From: Bacillota bacterium
GTDB taxonomy: Bacteria; Bacillota; Clostridia; Christensenellales; Aristaeellaceae
DNA length: 43,304 nt
Reading direction: 5' to 3'
Assembly (NCBI GenBank): GCA_963169565.1
Contig: CAUJDI010000036.1
Location: 1 to 43,304 of the forward strand
Below the pieces are notes generated by a model. The model saw nothing but the letters and a program-made list of their open reading frames with translations, was not told the origin of the DNA and did not search any database. Positions 1 through 7,177 of the stretch are shown one piece after another (positions within the stretch are counted from its first letter, which is position 1; each line of letters starts with the position of its first letter). The translations under genes were made by a program, and so were the position numbers.

Positions 1-792
1 ATGGGAAAAAGCTTTCTGTTTATTTCCGGCAAGGGCGGCGTGGGCAAGTCCACCCTGTCCTCGGCCATCGCCGTGGCCGCCGCGGAGCAGGGGCGTCGGG
101 TCGCCCTCATCGACGGGGACCTGGGGCTTCGCAGCCTTGACATGATGCTGGGCCTTCAGGACAAGGTCCTGTACGACCTCTCCGACGTCGTCGCCCACAC
201 CTGCCCCCTTGACAAGGCGATGGTCTGGCACCCCTCGCACCCCACGCTCAGGCTGCTGGTCGGCGGCCAGGGCGCGAAGCCGAAGGATTTTAGGAAGCAG
301 GACCTCCTAAAGATCCTGACGACGCTGAAGAAACGCTTTGACCTGGTGCTGATTGACGGACCGGCCGGGCTGGGCCGCGGCGTGCGCAACTTCACCGGCA
401 TCACGGATGAGGTGGTGATCATCTCAACGCCTGACCCGGTCGCCCACAGAGCCGCCGAGAAGCTGGCCTCCCTGCTGTTTCAGTCGGGGATCAGGCCCTT
501 TCTGCTGCTCAACCGGATCAACAGGGACCTGGTCATCTCAGGCGGCCTCCCGCAGCCCGGCGCGCAGGCGCTTTCGCTGGATCTGCCGCTCCTGGGCGCG
601 GTAGAGGAAGGGAACACGGTGTACAGCGCGATGCTGGAGGGGAAAACCGCGTATGAATCGGATGACGCCATGATCAGGAACGCCGTTGAGGACGTTCTGA
701 AGCGGATGCAGGGGATGAACACACCCGTTGAAGACATTTTGCCACCCCGTCTGAACCTCTTCCAGCGCATATGGAAGTGGCTGGAGGATTGA
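1..792 (+). CDS. minD: Septum site-determining ATPase MinD
   Basis: This is a ParA/MinD-type ATPase that, in known systems, binds the membrane as an ATP dimer and recruits MinC to block FtsZ assembly away from midcell. The deviant Walker A motif KGGVGKST lies at residues 11-18 and the DGDLGLRSLD segment at 38-47, both typical of MinD. The C-terminus (NLFQRIWKWLED) has the pattern of the amphipathic membrane-targeting helix. Length 263 aa is normal. The ATG is the first base of the window, so its ribosome site and any minC upstream cannot be seen. The next gene, rodA, starts 2 bases after the stop. No minE lies between them, although minC-minD-minE-rodA is the usual clostridial order. Identification is firm. 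Confidence 0.93.
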   Translation: MGKSFLFISGKGGVGKSTLSSAIAVAAAEQGRRVALIDGDLGLRSLDMMLGLQDKVLYDLSDVVAHTCPLDKAMVWHPSHPTLRLLVGGQGAKPKDFRKQDLLKILTTLKKRFDLVLIDGPAGLGRGVRNFTGITDEVVIISTPDPVAHRAAEKLASLLFQSGIRPFLLLNRINRDLVISGGLPQPGAQALSLDLPLLGAVEEGNTVYSAMLEGKTAYESDDAMIRNAVEDVLKRMQGMNTPVEDILPPRLNLFQRIWKWLED

Positions 793-794
793 CC

Positions 795-2096
795 ATGATC
801 GCATTTGAGGATAAGCGGTCCCGGCCGCATTTTGATTTCCTGCTGCTGGGCGCGATGTACCTGCTGATGATCCTTGGCGTTCTGGCGATCGCCGTGGCGA
901 CTTATGACCCCAGCGTGTCCTCGGACCTGCCTCTGCTGAACCGCATCCTCGCTTCCAACACCGGCTCATGGCAGGCGATCTTCGTCGTGGCCTCGCCCGC
1001 GGTCGTCTGGTTCATCGTCAGCGTGCCCTATGAGCATTTCAAGACCTTCGCGCCGCTGTACTACGCGGGCGTCGTCGTGTTCCTGCTGGCGGTGCTGGTC
1101 ACCTCCAGCGCCATCCGCGAGGTCAAGGCCTGGTTCCAGCTGAGCCTTGGCCGGATGCTTCAGCCCAGCGAATTCGCCAAGCTGACACTCATCCTGATGC
1201 TGGCAAAGGAGCTGTCTCTGACGGACAAACCGATGGGCACTTTCCGCTCCGCGGCAAGGATCGGTTTTTTAGCCGTTCTCCCCGCAGGCATCACGCTGTT
1301 TCAGGGAGAGACCGGCAGCGTCCTGGTGCTGGCGGGGGTCGCCTTTCTGATGCTCTTTTTCGGCGGCGTGGACTGGAAATGGATCCTGGCCATCGGCATG
1401 ACGGCCATCCTCGGGATCGCTGGCGTGTTTGCCTATGGGATCATCAGCGGCGATACGAACTACCGGCTGCTGCGCATCCTGTCCTTCCTGGATCCCTATG
1501 CCTATGACCTGGATGCCGGATACCAGTCGCTGAGGTCCCAACAGGCTATCGGCGCGGGCGGGCCGGCCGGCATCGGCCTGTTCGTCCCCGGCTCCATGAG
1601 TCAGCTCAATTTTGTGCCGGAGGACTGGACGGACTTCATCTTCGCCACCATCGGGGAGGCGGTCGGCTTTATCGGCTGCACGCTGATCATCCTGCTTTTC
1701 CTGTTCCTCATCCTTCGCATGCTCTATCTGTCCCGCTTTACCTATGACAAATTCGGACGTCTCATCATCGTCGGCGTAATGTCCATGCTGTTCCTGCACG
1801 TCTTCCAGAACATCGCCATGACCGTCGGCCTAATGCCCATCACCGGCATCCCCCTGCCTTTCCTGAGCTACGGCGGATCGAACCTTCTGACCAACATCAT
1901 CGGGGTCTCCCTCGTGCTCAACGTCACCCGCAACCGGCCCGCCGCGATGCCGGCCTACAGCGTCCCGGCCGGCGCCGCGCTGAGAAACCGCCACAGGAAG
2001 AAGAAACCCATCTACGTCAACGCCTCCGAGGACAGGGACATGCTCGGCGCAGTCAGGAAAAGAAGGGGCAGGCGGCGCGGGAAGGCCGCGGGCTGA
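795..2096 (+). CDS. rodA: SEDS-family peptidoglycan polymerase RodA (FtsW/RodA/SpoVE)
   Basis: This is a polytopic membrane protein of the SEDS family, which polymerises lipid II into glycan strands together with a class B PBP. It has many hydrophobic segments. The family signature appears as GIPLPFLSYGGSNLL near residue 350, and the conserved region EDWTDFIFATIGEAVGFIG contains the expected catalytic-site Asp. I start it at ATG 795, preceded by GGAGG 7 bases upstream; an in-frame ATG at 771 would overlap minD and lacks this spacing. The tail is very basic (RKRRGRRRGK). Position after minD argues for RodA (elongation) rather than FtsW, but sequence alone does not fully separate the subfamilies. 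No other SEDS gene lies in the window. Confidence 0.9.
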   Translation: MIAFEDKRSRPHFDFLLLGAMYLLMILGVLAIAVATYDPSVSSDLPLLNRILASNTGSWQAIFVVASPAVVWFIVSVPYEHFKTFAPLYYAGVVVFLLAVLVTSSAIREVKAWFQLSLGRMLQPSEFAKLTLILMLAKELSLTDKPMGTFRSAARIGFLAVLPAGITLFQGETGSVLVLAGVAFLMLFFGGVDWKWILAIGMTAILGIAGVFAYGIISGDTNYRLLRILSFLDPYAYDLDAGYQSLRSQQAIGAGGPAGIGLFVPGSMSQLNFVPEDWTDFIFATIGEAVGFIGCTLIILLFLFLILRMLYLSRFTYDKFGRLIIVGVMSMLFLHVFQNIAMTVGLMPITGIPLPFLSYGGSNLLTNIIGVSLVLNVTRNRPAAMPAYSVPAGAALRNRHRKKKPIYVNASEDRDMLGAVRKRRGRRRGKAAG

Positions 2097-2135
2097 CCAT
2101 TTTTCCGGCTGAAACAAGATATCGATTTTTTTTGC

Positions 2136-2164
2136 TTGTCAAGACCCCTGCTCCTATGTATAAT
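2136..2164 (+). promoter_or_regulatory. Sigma-A-type promoter for the zinc-ribbon gene
   Basis: TTGTCA at 2136-2141 and a perfect TATAAT at 2159-2164 are separated by exactly 17 bases. An eight-T tract at 2126-2133 lies just upstream and could act as an UP-like element. It makes the start at 2201 much more likely than upstream ATG codons, which would lie inside the promoter. Confidence 0.82.
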
Positions 2165-2200
2165 GCCGCCTGCATCATGGACTTAATGGAGGTTGATCCG

Positions 2201-2584
2201 ATGACCCTGGTCAAATGCCCGCACTGCGAACTGAATTACATGAAATCGGGCGAAACGATGTGCAAGGTATGCTACCGCGAGATCCACGGCAGGATGCCTG
2301 AGGAGGAGACTGAGATCTGCTCGACCTGCAACGAAGCGCCTGCGCTCCCGGGCAAGGACGTTTGTTTGTATTGCCTGAAGGAGATGAACAAGCAGAAGGG
2401 CATTCATGAAGAGGCTGAGGAGCCTGTGGATATCGGCATGGACCCGGTGAGCGCCATGGAGGAGATCATCCAGGACGTCGTGGGAGAGGACGACCCGGAA
2501 TACCACGTCCTGGGGGATGCGCTGTCCCTTGAGGAGATGAGCGAGCAGGAGAACACCGGGGACGAGGAAGAACTTGAGGTCTGA
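2201..2584 (+). CDS. Small acidic protein with two zinc ribbons
   Basis: A 127-aa protein with no function I can name. The N-terminal half holds four CxxC knuckles, C6-C9, C21-C24, C40-C43 and C55-C58, forming two units with identical CxxC-x11-CxxC spacing, which suggests a duplicated zinc-binding treble-clef or ribbon. The first unit (VKCPHCELNY) resembles the short zinc-ribbon proteins near flagellar genes in Bacillota (YvyF type), but the match is too weak to name. The C-terminal half is strongly acidic and without cysteines. ATG 2201 follows GGAGG by 8 bases and lies downstream of a near-consensus promoter. The stop overlaps the next gene by 11 bases, so translation of the two is probably coupled. 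Confidence 0.8.
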   Translation: MTLVKCPHCELNYMKSGETMCKVCYREIHGRMPEEETEICSTCNEAPALPGKDVCLYCLKEMNKQKGIHEEAEEPVDIGMDPVSAMEEIIQDVVGEDDPEYHVLGDALSLEEMSEQENTGDEEELEV

Positions 2585-3368
2585 GCGCGCGCGCGTCTTC
2601 GCCATCAGCGATCTGCACCTGCCGGGCGGCGAGGACAAATCCATGGACCTGTTCGGCCCGCACTGGCAGGGCCATTTTGATAAGATCAGGGAAGACTGGA
2701 TCAGGAGGGTGGAAGAAACGGACGTCGTCCTGATCCCGGGCGACATCTCCTGGGCGATGCGGCTTGAGGATGCGCTTTTGGCCCTCCGCCTGCTCGGCGC
2801 GCTGCCCGGACATAAAGTCCTGATCAAGGGCAACCATGACTACTGGTGGAATGCCCTGGGCAAGGTGCGGGCCGCCCTGCCGCCCGGGATGCACGCGATC
2901 CAGAATGACGCGGTGTCCCTGGGCGGCTTCGTGTTCTGCGGCTCAAGGGGCTGGAACATGCCGGAGGTCGAGGATGAGCAGGGGGACAACCTGAAGATCT
3001 ACCGGCGCGAACTGGCGCGCCTGGAACTGTCCCTGAGCGCCGCGCGACGGCTTTCTGACAGCGCGTCTCTGATCGCCCTGTGCCACTTTCCTCCCTGCGG
3101 CAGCCGCGGGGAAGACAGCCCCGTGACGGAGCTTTTGGAACGCTACGGCGTCAGCGACGCCGTGTACGGCCACCTGCACGGGCCCGCCTGCGCCTTCGGG
3201 TTTTCCGGCCTGAAAAACGGCGTGCGGTATTGGTTTGCTTCCTGTGACTGCGTGGGCTTCAGCCTGGTCGAACTGACCGTCGCGTCCGTCCCCTCGGTTG
3301 GTGCCGACCCTGCCGCTGAGACAAAGACCCAAAGAGGCGAAAACCGTTCCGGACCGATAAGTTCGTAA
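2574..3368 (+). CDS. Metallophosphoesterase (COG1768-like)
   Basis: A calcineurin-type metallophosphoesterase of 264 aa. All metal-site motifs are present in order: ISDLHL near the N-terminus, then PGDISWAM, KGNHDYWW, CHFPP and GHLHG. The segment between the first two motifs (DLFGPHW, then DKIREDW) is characteristic of the COG1768 predicted phosphohydrolases, whose physiological substrate is not established. The start is TTG at 2574, with GAGGA 5 bases upstream, overlapping the zinc-ribbon gene by 11 bases. The last 25 or so residues look like an unstructured tail. It is the last gene of this unit, since a terminator follows at 3450. Fold is certain, substrate unknown. Confidence 0.88.
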   Translation: MRSERARVFAISDLHLPGGEDKSMDLFGPHWQGHFDKIREDWIRRVEETDVVLIPGDISWAMRLEDALLALRLLGALPGHKVLIKGNHDYWWNALGKVRAALPPGMHAIQNDAVSLGGFVFCGSRGWNMPEVEDEQGDNLKIYRRELARLELSLSAARRLSDSASLIALCHFPPCGSRGEDSPVTELLERYGVSDAVYGHLHGPACAFGFSGLKNGVRYWFASCDCVGFSLVELTVASVPSVGADPAAETKTQRGENRSGPISS

Positions 3369-3449
3369 AGACATACATAACAAAACACGTCTATTTATCT
3401 AATTCATACAACATTGTCAGCATAGGCAAACAATAGTTCCCTACCCCTG

Positions 3450-3491
3450 AGCGGCAAGAGCGGAACACGCATTCGCAATTGCCGCTTTTTT
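3450..3491 (+). terminator. Intrinsic terminator after the metallophosphoesterase gene
   Basis: An 8-bp stem AGCGGCAA (3450-3457) pairs with TTGCCGCT (3479-3486). The stem is followed by TTTTTT (3486-3491, first T in the stem). The 21-base loop can itself fold weakly. It separates the metallophosphoesterase unit from mraZ. The rest of the 3369-3603 gap is AT-rich at its start; I find no convincing -35/-10 pair for mraZ in it. Confidence 0.75.
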
Positions 3492-3586
3492 CGATTTCCG
3501 GGACTCCCTTTTTCGCCCAAAGCCCGGGGATCAAGGCACGGCCTGCGTTGCCGGGCCGGGAGAGATGTGGTAATTTGTGAACGAAA

Positions 3587-3616
3587 AAGGGGATAAGTGG
3601 TGAATGGTGGTGGGCG
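3587..3616 (+). promoter_or_regulatory. Candidate MraZ operator: three 10-bp direct repeats
   Basis: Three consecutive decamers, AAGGGGATAA, GTGGTGAATG and GTGGTGGGCG, repeat a (G)TGG core exactly every 10 bases. MraZ proteins of other bacteria bind three G-rich repeats on the same 10-bp period just before their own gene and autorepress. The repeats run over the first in-frame ATG (3604), so the real start may be ATG 3619. Binding is inferred from the pattern and position only. Confidence 0.45.
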
Positions 3617-4170
3617 GAATGGCAGAGGACGGTCAGCATTCGCAGGACCTGCTTCAGGGTGAATCCTGTGACAGGCAGAAAGAGAATGACAAACGGCTTG
3701 GTTTCATCGGCGTATACAACCATTCCCTCGACGCAAAGGGCCGCCTGATCGTGCCGATGCCCTTCCGCAGTCTGCTGGGGGACAGGATCATCGTCGGAGT
3801 GAACATGGCCCAGGATTCCATCGCCATCTATCCGTTCAAGGTCTGGGAAGAGAAGGTCGACATGCTCAGGCGGCTCTCGCATGAGGACGTCGAGGCGGAA
3901 CTGTTCCTGTCAAGGTTCGCAATGTATTCCTTTGACGGCCTGGGGTTTGACAGCCAGGGCCGGGTCCTGCTCCCCTCCGCGCTCAGGGAGGAATTCCTCA
4001 ATAACGCGCAGGGCGTCCAGGTGTCCGGCACGACAGAGTACGTGCGCGTCGTCTCCGACGAGCAGGCCAGGATGGAGACGGAGCGCTTCAGGAGCCAGTT
4101 CCCCGACAGGCTCAGGGCCATCAGCGATATCCAGGCCCGCGCCAGGAACAGGAACAGGGATGAGAGGTAA
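3604..4170 (+). CDS. mraZ: Transcriptional regulator MraZ, with N-terminal extension
   Basis: MraZ is an AbrB-fold DNA-binding protein that heads the division and cell wall cluster and regulates it. Both internal MraZ signatures are present: SLDAKGRLIVP (residues 41-51) and DSQGRVLLP in the second half. The family usually begins directly at the FxGxYxHxLD segment, at about 143 aa. Here up to 34 extra residues precede it (polar, with no known motif), giving 188 aa from ATG 3604. ATG 3619 (GGTGG 8 bases upstream) is an equal candidate; no later ATG, GTG or TTG is in frame before the domain. The 16S rRNA methyltransferase gene rsmH, almost always next, is missing; an FtsL-like gene follows instead. 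Confidence 0.9.
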   Translation: MVVGGMAEDGQHSQDLLQGESCDRQKENDKRLGFIGVYNHSLDAKGRLIVPMPFRSLLGDRIIVGVNMAQDSIAIYPFKVWEEKVDMLRRLSHEDVEAELFLSRFAMYSFDGLGFDSQGRVLLPSALREEFLNNAQGVQVSGTTEYVRVVSDEQARMETERFRSQFPDRLRAISDIQARARNRNRDER

Positions 4171-4204
4171 AGCGGCCTGACGATCCGCTCAGGAGGTTCA
4201 CGAC

Positions 4205-4699
4205 ATGCAGCAGGCAAGACAGCAGGTTTTCAGGCAGTACGTCCTGGCGGGGAACCGCATGGTCCAGCGCGAGCGCATCGCGGTAGCCCCGAGCGTGTTT
4301 GTTGACAACAGCGGGGAGGATGATCAGCGCAGCCCCTACCGCGCGCAGGGCGCATCCCGCGGGGCTGCCGGCATCCCTTTCATATGGTCCCTTGTGCTTT
4401 TCGGTTTGGCGTTTTTCATCGCTGTCTTCATGGTCGGTTCCAAAATAGCCTTGACTGAAAAGCTGAATGGGGAGTATTCTCAACTCTACGGCCGCTATGC
4501 CGCGGCCGAGGAGGAAAGGCAGAAACTGCAGGCGGAATTCGATGCGAAAAGCGATGCCTCCAGCATCTGCTATTATGCGGTCCAGGGACTTGGCATGCGC
4601 CTTGCGACAAACGAGGAGACCATCGGCGTGGTGGCGGTCAGGATGCCGATGGCCTTGGAAGCGGAATCCTTCAGGGGGAGCGCGTCGGGGGCACACTAA
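4205..4699 (+). CDS. ftsL: FtsL-like bitopic division protein
   Basis: A 164-aa protein with a polar N-terminus of about 58 residues, one hydrophobic helix (SLVLFGLAFFIAVFMVG), and a heptad-like external segment rich in Glu, Gln and Lys. It ends with YYAVQGLGM and a short beta-like segment, the layout of FtsL/DivIC proteins, where the coiled coil pairs with DivIC and DivIB in the divisome. Sequence similarity in this family is low, so the call rests on topology plus place between mraZ and murE. ATG 4205 follows AGGAGG by 8 bases. The gene normally next, encoding the transpeptidase FtsI/SpoVD, is absent and murE follows after 18 bases. Confidence 0.72.
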   Translation: MQQARQQVFRQYVLAGNRMVQRERIAVAPSVFVDNSGEDDQRSPYRAQGASRGAAGIPFIWSLVLFGLAFFIAVFMVGSKIALTEKLNGEYSQLYGRYAAAEEERQKLQAEFDAKSDASSICYYAVQGLGMRLATNEETIGVVAVRMPMALEAESFRGSASGAH

Positions 4700-4717
4700 G
4701 AGGATTAAGAGGTACGT

Positions 4718-6193
4718 ATGAAGCTATCACAGCTGGCCGGGGAAGCGCTTTCCTACGCCCTGGAGCTGACGAAAGACTGTGAGATCTCTGCGCTGAGCGC
4801 AGACAGCAGGGAAAAGACGGATCAGGGGCTGTTCTTCTGCATCAGGGGCGCGCGTCATGACGCGCACTTTTTTGCGGAGCAGGCGATCAGGAACGGCGCG
4901 GTCGCCCTTGTGGTGACGCAGCTGCAGCCGCAGCTTTCCGTGCCGCAGCTGCTCGTTTCAAACGACCGCGCGGCGATGGCGCTGATGGTCCGCGCTTTCT
5001 ACGGCTTTGCCGACCGGGGGATGAAGCTCGTCGGCATCACCGGGACCAAGGGCAAGACGACGACCAGCTACCTGGTCAAGGCGATCCTGGAGCAGTCCGG
5101 TTACCGCTGCGGCCTGATCGGCACGACCGGGAACATGATCGGCAGCCAGTGGCTGAACAGCAACCTGACCACGCCGGACCCCATCGACCTGCACAGGACG
5201 CTGCGGGCGATGGCGGACGCGGGGTGCGAGTACGTCGTCATGGAGGTATCCGCGCACGCGCTGTGGATGCGGAGGCTTGAAGGCCTTCAGTTTGAGGCGG
5301 GCTGCTTCACCAACCTGTCGCAGGACCACCTTGACTTCTTTGGCACGATGGAGGACTACTACCAGGCGAAGCGTTCCTTCTTTACCGGCGGGCTTACCAA
5401 AAACGCGGTCATCTCCCTGGATGACCCCTGGGCCTCCCGGCTTGCCGGCGAGATCAGTCTTCCCAAGATCAGCTATGCCATCTGCACCAACGCCGACCTG
5501 TTCGCGCGGGACATCCAGATCCATGAGGACGGCGTGTCCTTCCTGCTGAGCCTGTGGAAGGATCAGTATTTCCCGGTCAGCCTCAGGCTGATGGGCATGT
5601 TCAACATCTACAACGCCCTGGCGGCGGCCGGGATCGGGCTGACCCTCGGGGCGGACCCCGCGGCCATCTGCAGGGCGCTGGAAAGCGTCGCCGGCGTGCC
5701 GGGCCGCGCCGAGGTGCTGGATACCCATACGGGCTACAAGGTCATCCTCGACTACTCCCATTCGCCCGACGCCCTGGAGAACATCCTCGGCGCGATCAGG
5801 GAGTTCATCAAGGGCAGGCTGATCGTCGTCTTTGGCTGCGGCGGGGACAGGGACCAGGGGAAAAGGCCCGTCATGGGCGGGATCGCCGGCAGGATGGCGG
5901 ACCTGTCCATTCTCACCAGCGACAATCCGCGCTCTGAGGACCCGGACAGCATCCTCGCCTCCATCGAGGAAGGCATCAAGCCCACCGGCGGCAGCTACCT
6001 GGTGATCGAGAACCGTCGGGAAGCCATCCGCCACGCCCTCTCCATTGCTCAGGAAAATGACATCGTCCTTCTGGCCGGGAAAGGACATGAGACCTATCAG
6101 GAGATCGCCGGAATCAAGCGGCCCTTTGATGAAAAGAAGATCGTCACGGAACTGCTGGCGGAGATAGGAAACGGGGGAAAAGGCGATGCTTGA
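4718..6193 (+). CDS. murE: UDP-MurNAc-tripeptide synthetase MurE (meso-DAP type)
   Basis: A cytoplasmic Mur ligase that adds the third residue to UDP-MurNAc-L-Ala-D-Glu using ATP. The P-loop GTKGKTTT begins at residue 109. The substrate-selecting loop reads DNPR at residues 402-405, the form known from enzymes that add meso-diaminopimelate; lysine-adding enzymes differ here. The C-terminal domain has LAGKGHETYQ. Length 491 aa is normal. The start ATG has GAGG upstream. The 3' end overlaps mraY by 8 bases, so the two are likely translated together. No murF is found next to it, unlike many clostridial clusters. Confidence 0.95.
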   Translation: MKLSQLAGEALSYALELTKDCEISALSADSREKTDQGLFFCIRGARHDAHFFAEQAIRNGAVALVVTQLQPQLSVPQLLVSNDRAAMALMVRAFYGFADRGMKLVGITGTKGKTTTSYLVKAILEQSGYRCGLIGTTGNMIGSQWLNSNLTTPDPIDLHRTLRAMADAGCEYVVMEVSAHALWMRRLEGLQFEAGCFTNLSQDHLDFFGTMEDYYQAKRSFFTGGLTKNAVISLDDPWASRLAGEISLPKISYAICTNADLFARDIQIHEDGVSFLLSLWKDQYFPVSLRLMGMFNIYNALAAAGIGLTLGADPAAICRALESVAGVPGRAEVLDTHTGYKVILDYSHSPDALENILGAIREFIKGRLIVVFGCGGDRDQGKRPVMGGIAGRMADLSILTSDNPRSEDPDSILASIEEGIKPTGGSYLVIENRREAIRHALSIAQENDIVLLAGKGHETYQEIAGIKRPFDEKKIVTELLAEIGNGGKGDA

Positions 6194-7169
6194 GATCCTC
6201 TCGGCCCTGATCTCCCTGGTGATCACCCTCCTTCTGATGCCCGGCCTGATCCACTTCATGCGCGAGCGAGGCATGATCCAGCCGAAATACGACTTAGGTC
6301 CGGACAAGTTCAAAAAGAGGGACAAACCGCCGAATATGGGCGGGCTTGTCATCGCGCTGGGCAGCGTCCTTTCCTCCCTGCTGATCAGCCAGGTGTCCGG
6401 CTCCTCAAACGCCGCGCTGCTGCTTCTGATCCCTTCGCTCGGGGCGCTCGCGGTCGGCTTTGCGGATGACTGGATCAAGGACGTGCGGCAGCACCATGAC
6501 GGGCTGAAACCGCGGTATAAACTGATCGGGCAGACGGCGGTCGGCCTGATCTTCTCGCTGATCACCATGAACCTGCTGGGGACGGCGATCCACCTGCCCT
6601 TTACGAGCTCGACGCTGGATCTGGGCTTTTCCTATGTGCCCCTGATGACCCTGCTGTTCACGTTCATGACCAACTCGGCCAATCTCCAGGACGGCGTTGA
6701 CGGGCTGATGGGCTCTGTGTCGTCCGCCGGCAGCCTGGCCATGGGGGTGATCGCGGCGATCATCGGCGGGGGCAGCTTTGCCGATCCGGGCATCGCGTAT
6801 GCCTGCTTCGCGCTGGCCGGGGCCTGCGTGGGCTTCCTGTTTTACAACCAGCACCCCGCGAGGGTGTTCATGGGGGACACCGGCAGCATGTTCATCGGCG
6901 GCCTGCTCACCGGCGCCGCGATGCTGATGCGGCTGCAGCTCTGGCTCATCCCGCTGTGCGCGACGATGATCCTCTCATCCCTGTCCGTCATCGCGCAGCG
7001 GATCTACTTCAAGCTGACGGGCGGGAAACGGCTGTTCCGGATGTCCCCGATCCATCACCATTTTGAAATGATCGGCTGGAGCGAGAACAAGATCGCCCGC
7101 CGGTATACCCTTCTCGTCCTCGCCCTGTCCGTCGTCGCATTGCTGGCCGCGCTGCCCATCGCGCCGTAG
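6186..7169 (+). CDS. mraY: Phospho-MurNAc-pentapeptide transferase MraY
   Basis: An integral membrane enzyme that transfers phospho-MurNAc-pentapeptide to undecaprenyl phosphate, making lipid I. About ten hydrophobic segments are visible. Diagnostic loops are KRDKPPNMGG near residue 45, ADDWIKD with adjacent aspartates, NLQDGVDGL, FMGDTGSMF, and HHHFEMIGWSE near the C-terminus; these hold the Mg and nucleotide contacts known for the family. Length 327 aa is normal. The start overlaps the end of murE by 8 bases and the next gene, murD, begins 8 bases after its stop. Identification is secure. Confidence 0.96.
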   Translation: MLEILSALISLVITLLLMPGLIHFMRERGMIQPKYDLGPDKFKKRDKPPNMGGLVIALGSVLSSLLISQVSGSSNAALLLLIPSLGALAVGFADDWIKDVRQHHDGLKPRYKLIGQTAVGLIFSLITMNLLGTAIHLPFTSSTLDLGFSYVPLMTLLFTFMTNSANLQDGVDGLMGSVSSAGSLAMGVIAAIIGGGSFADPGIAYACFALAGACVGFLFYNQHPARVFMGDTGSMFIGGLLTGAAMLMRLQLWLIPLCATMILSSLSVIAQRIYFKLTGGKRLFRMSPIHHHFEMIGWSENKIARRYTLLVLALSVVALLAALPIAP

Positions 7170-7177
7170 GAGGAACC

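Noticed and set aside
3391-3882. 163-aa open frame on the minus strand in the gap before mraZ
   Set aside because: It overlaps mraZ and the terminator at 3450-3491, has no ribosome site and no family match.
4958-6568. Long 536-aa open frame on the minus strand opposite murE and mraY
   Set aside because: A shadow frame of GC-rich coding DNA. Both plus-strand genes are certain and the antisense product has no recognisable domain.
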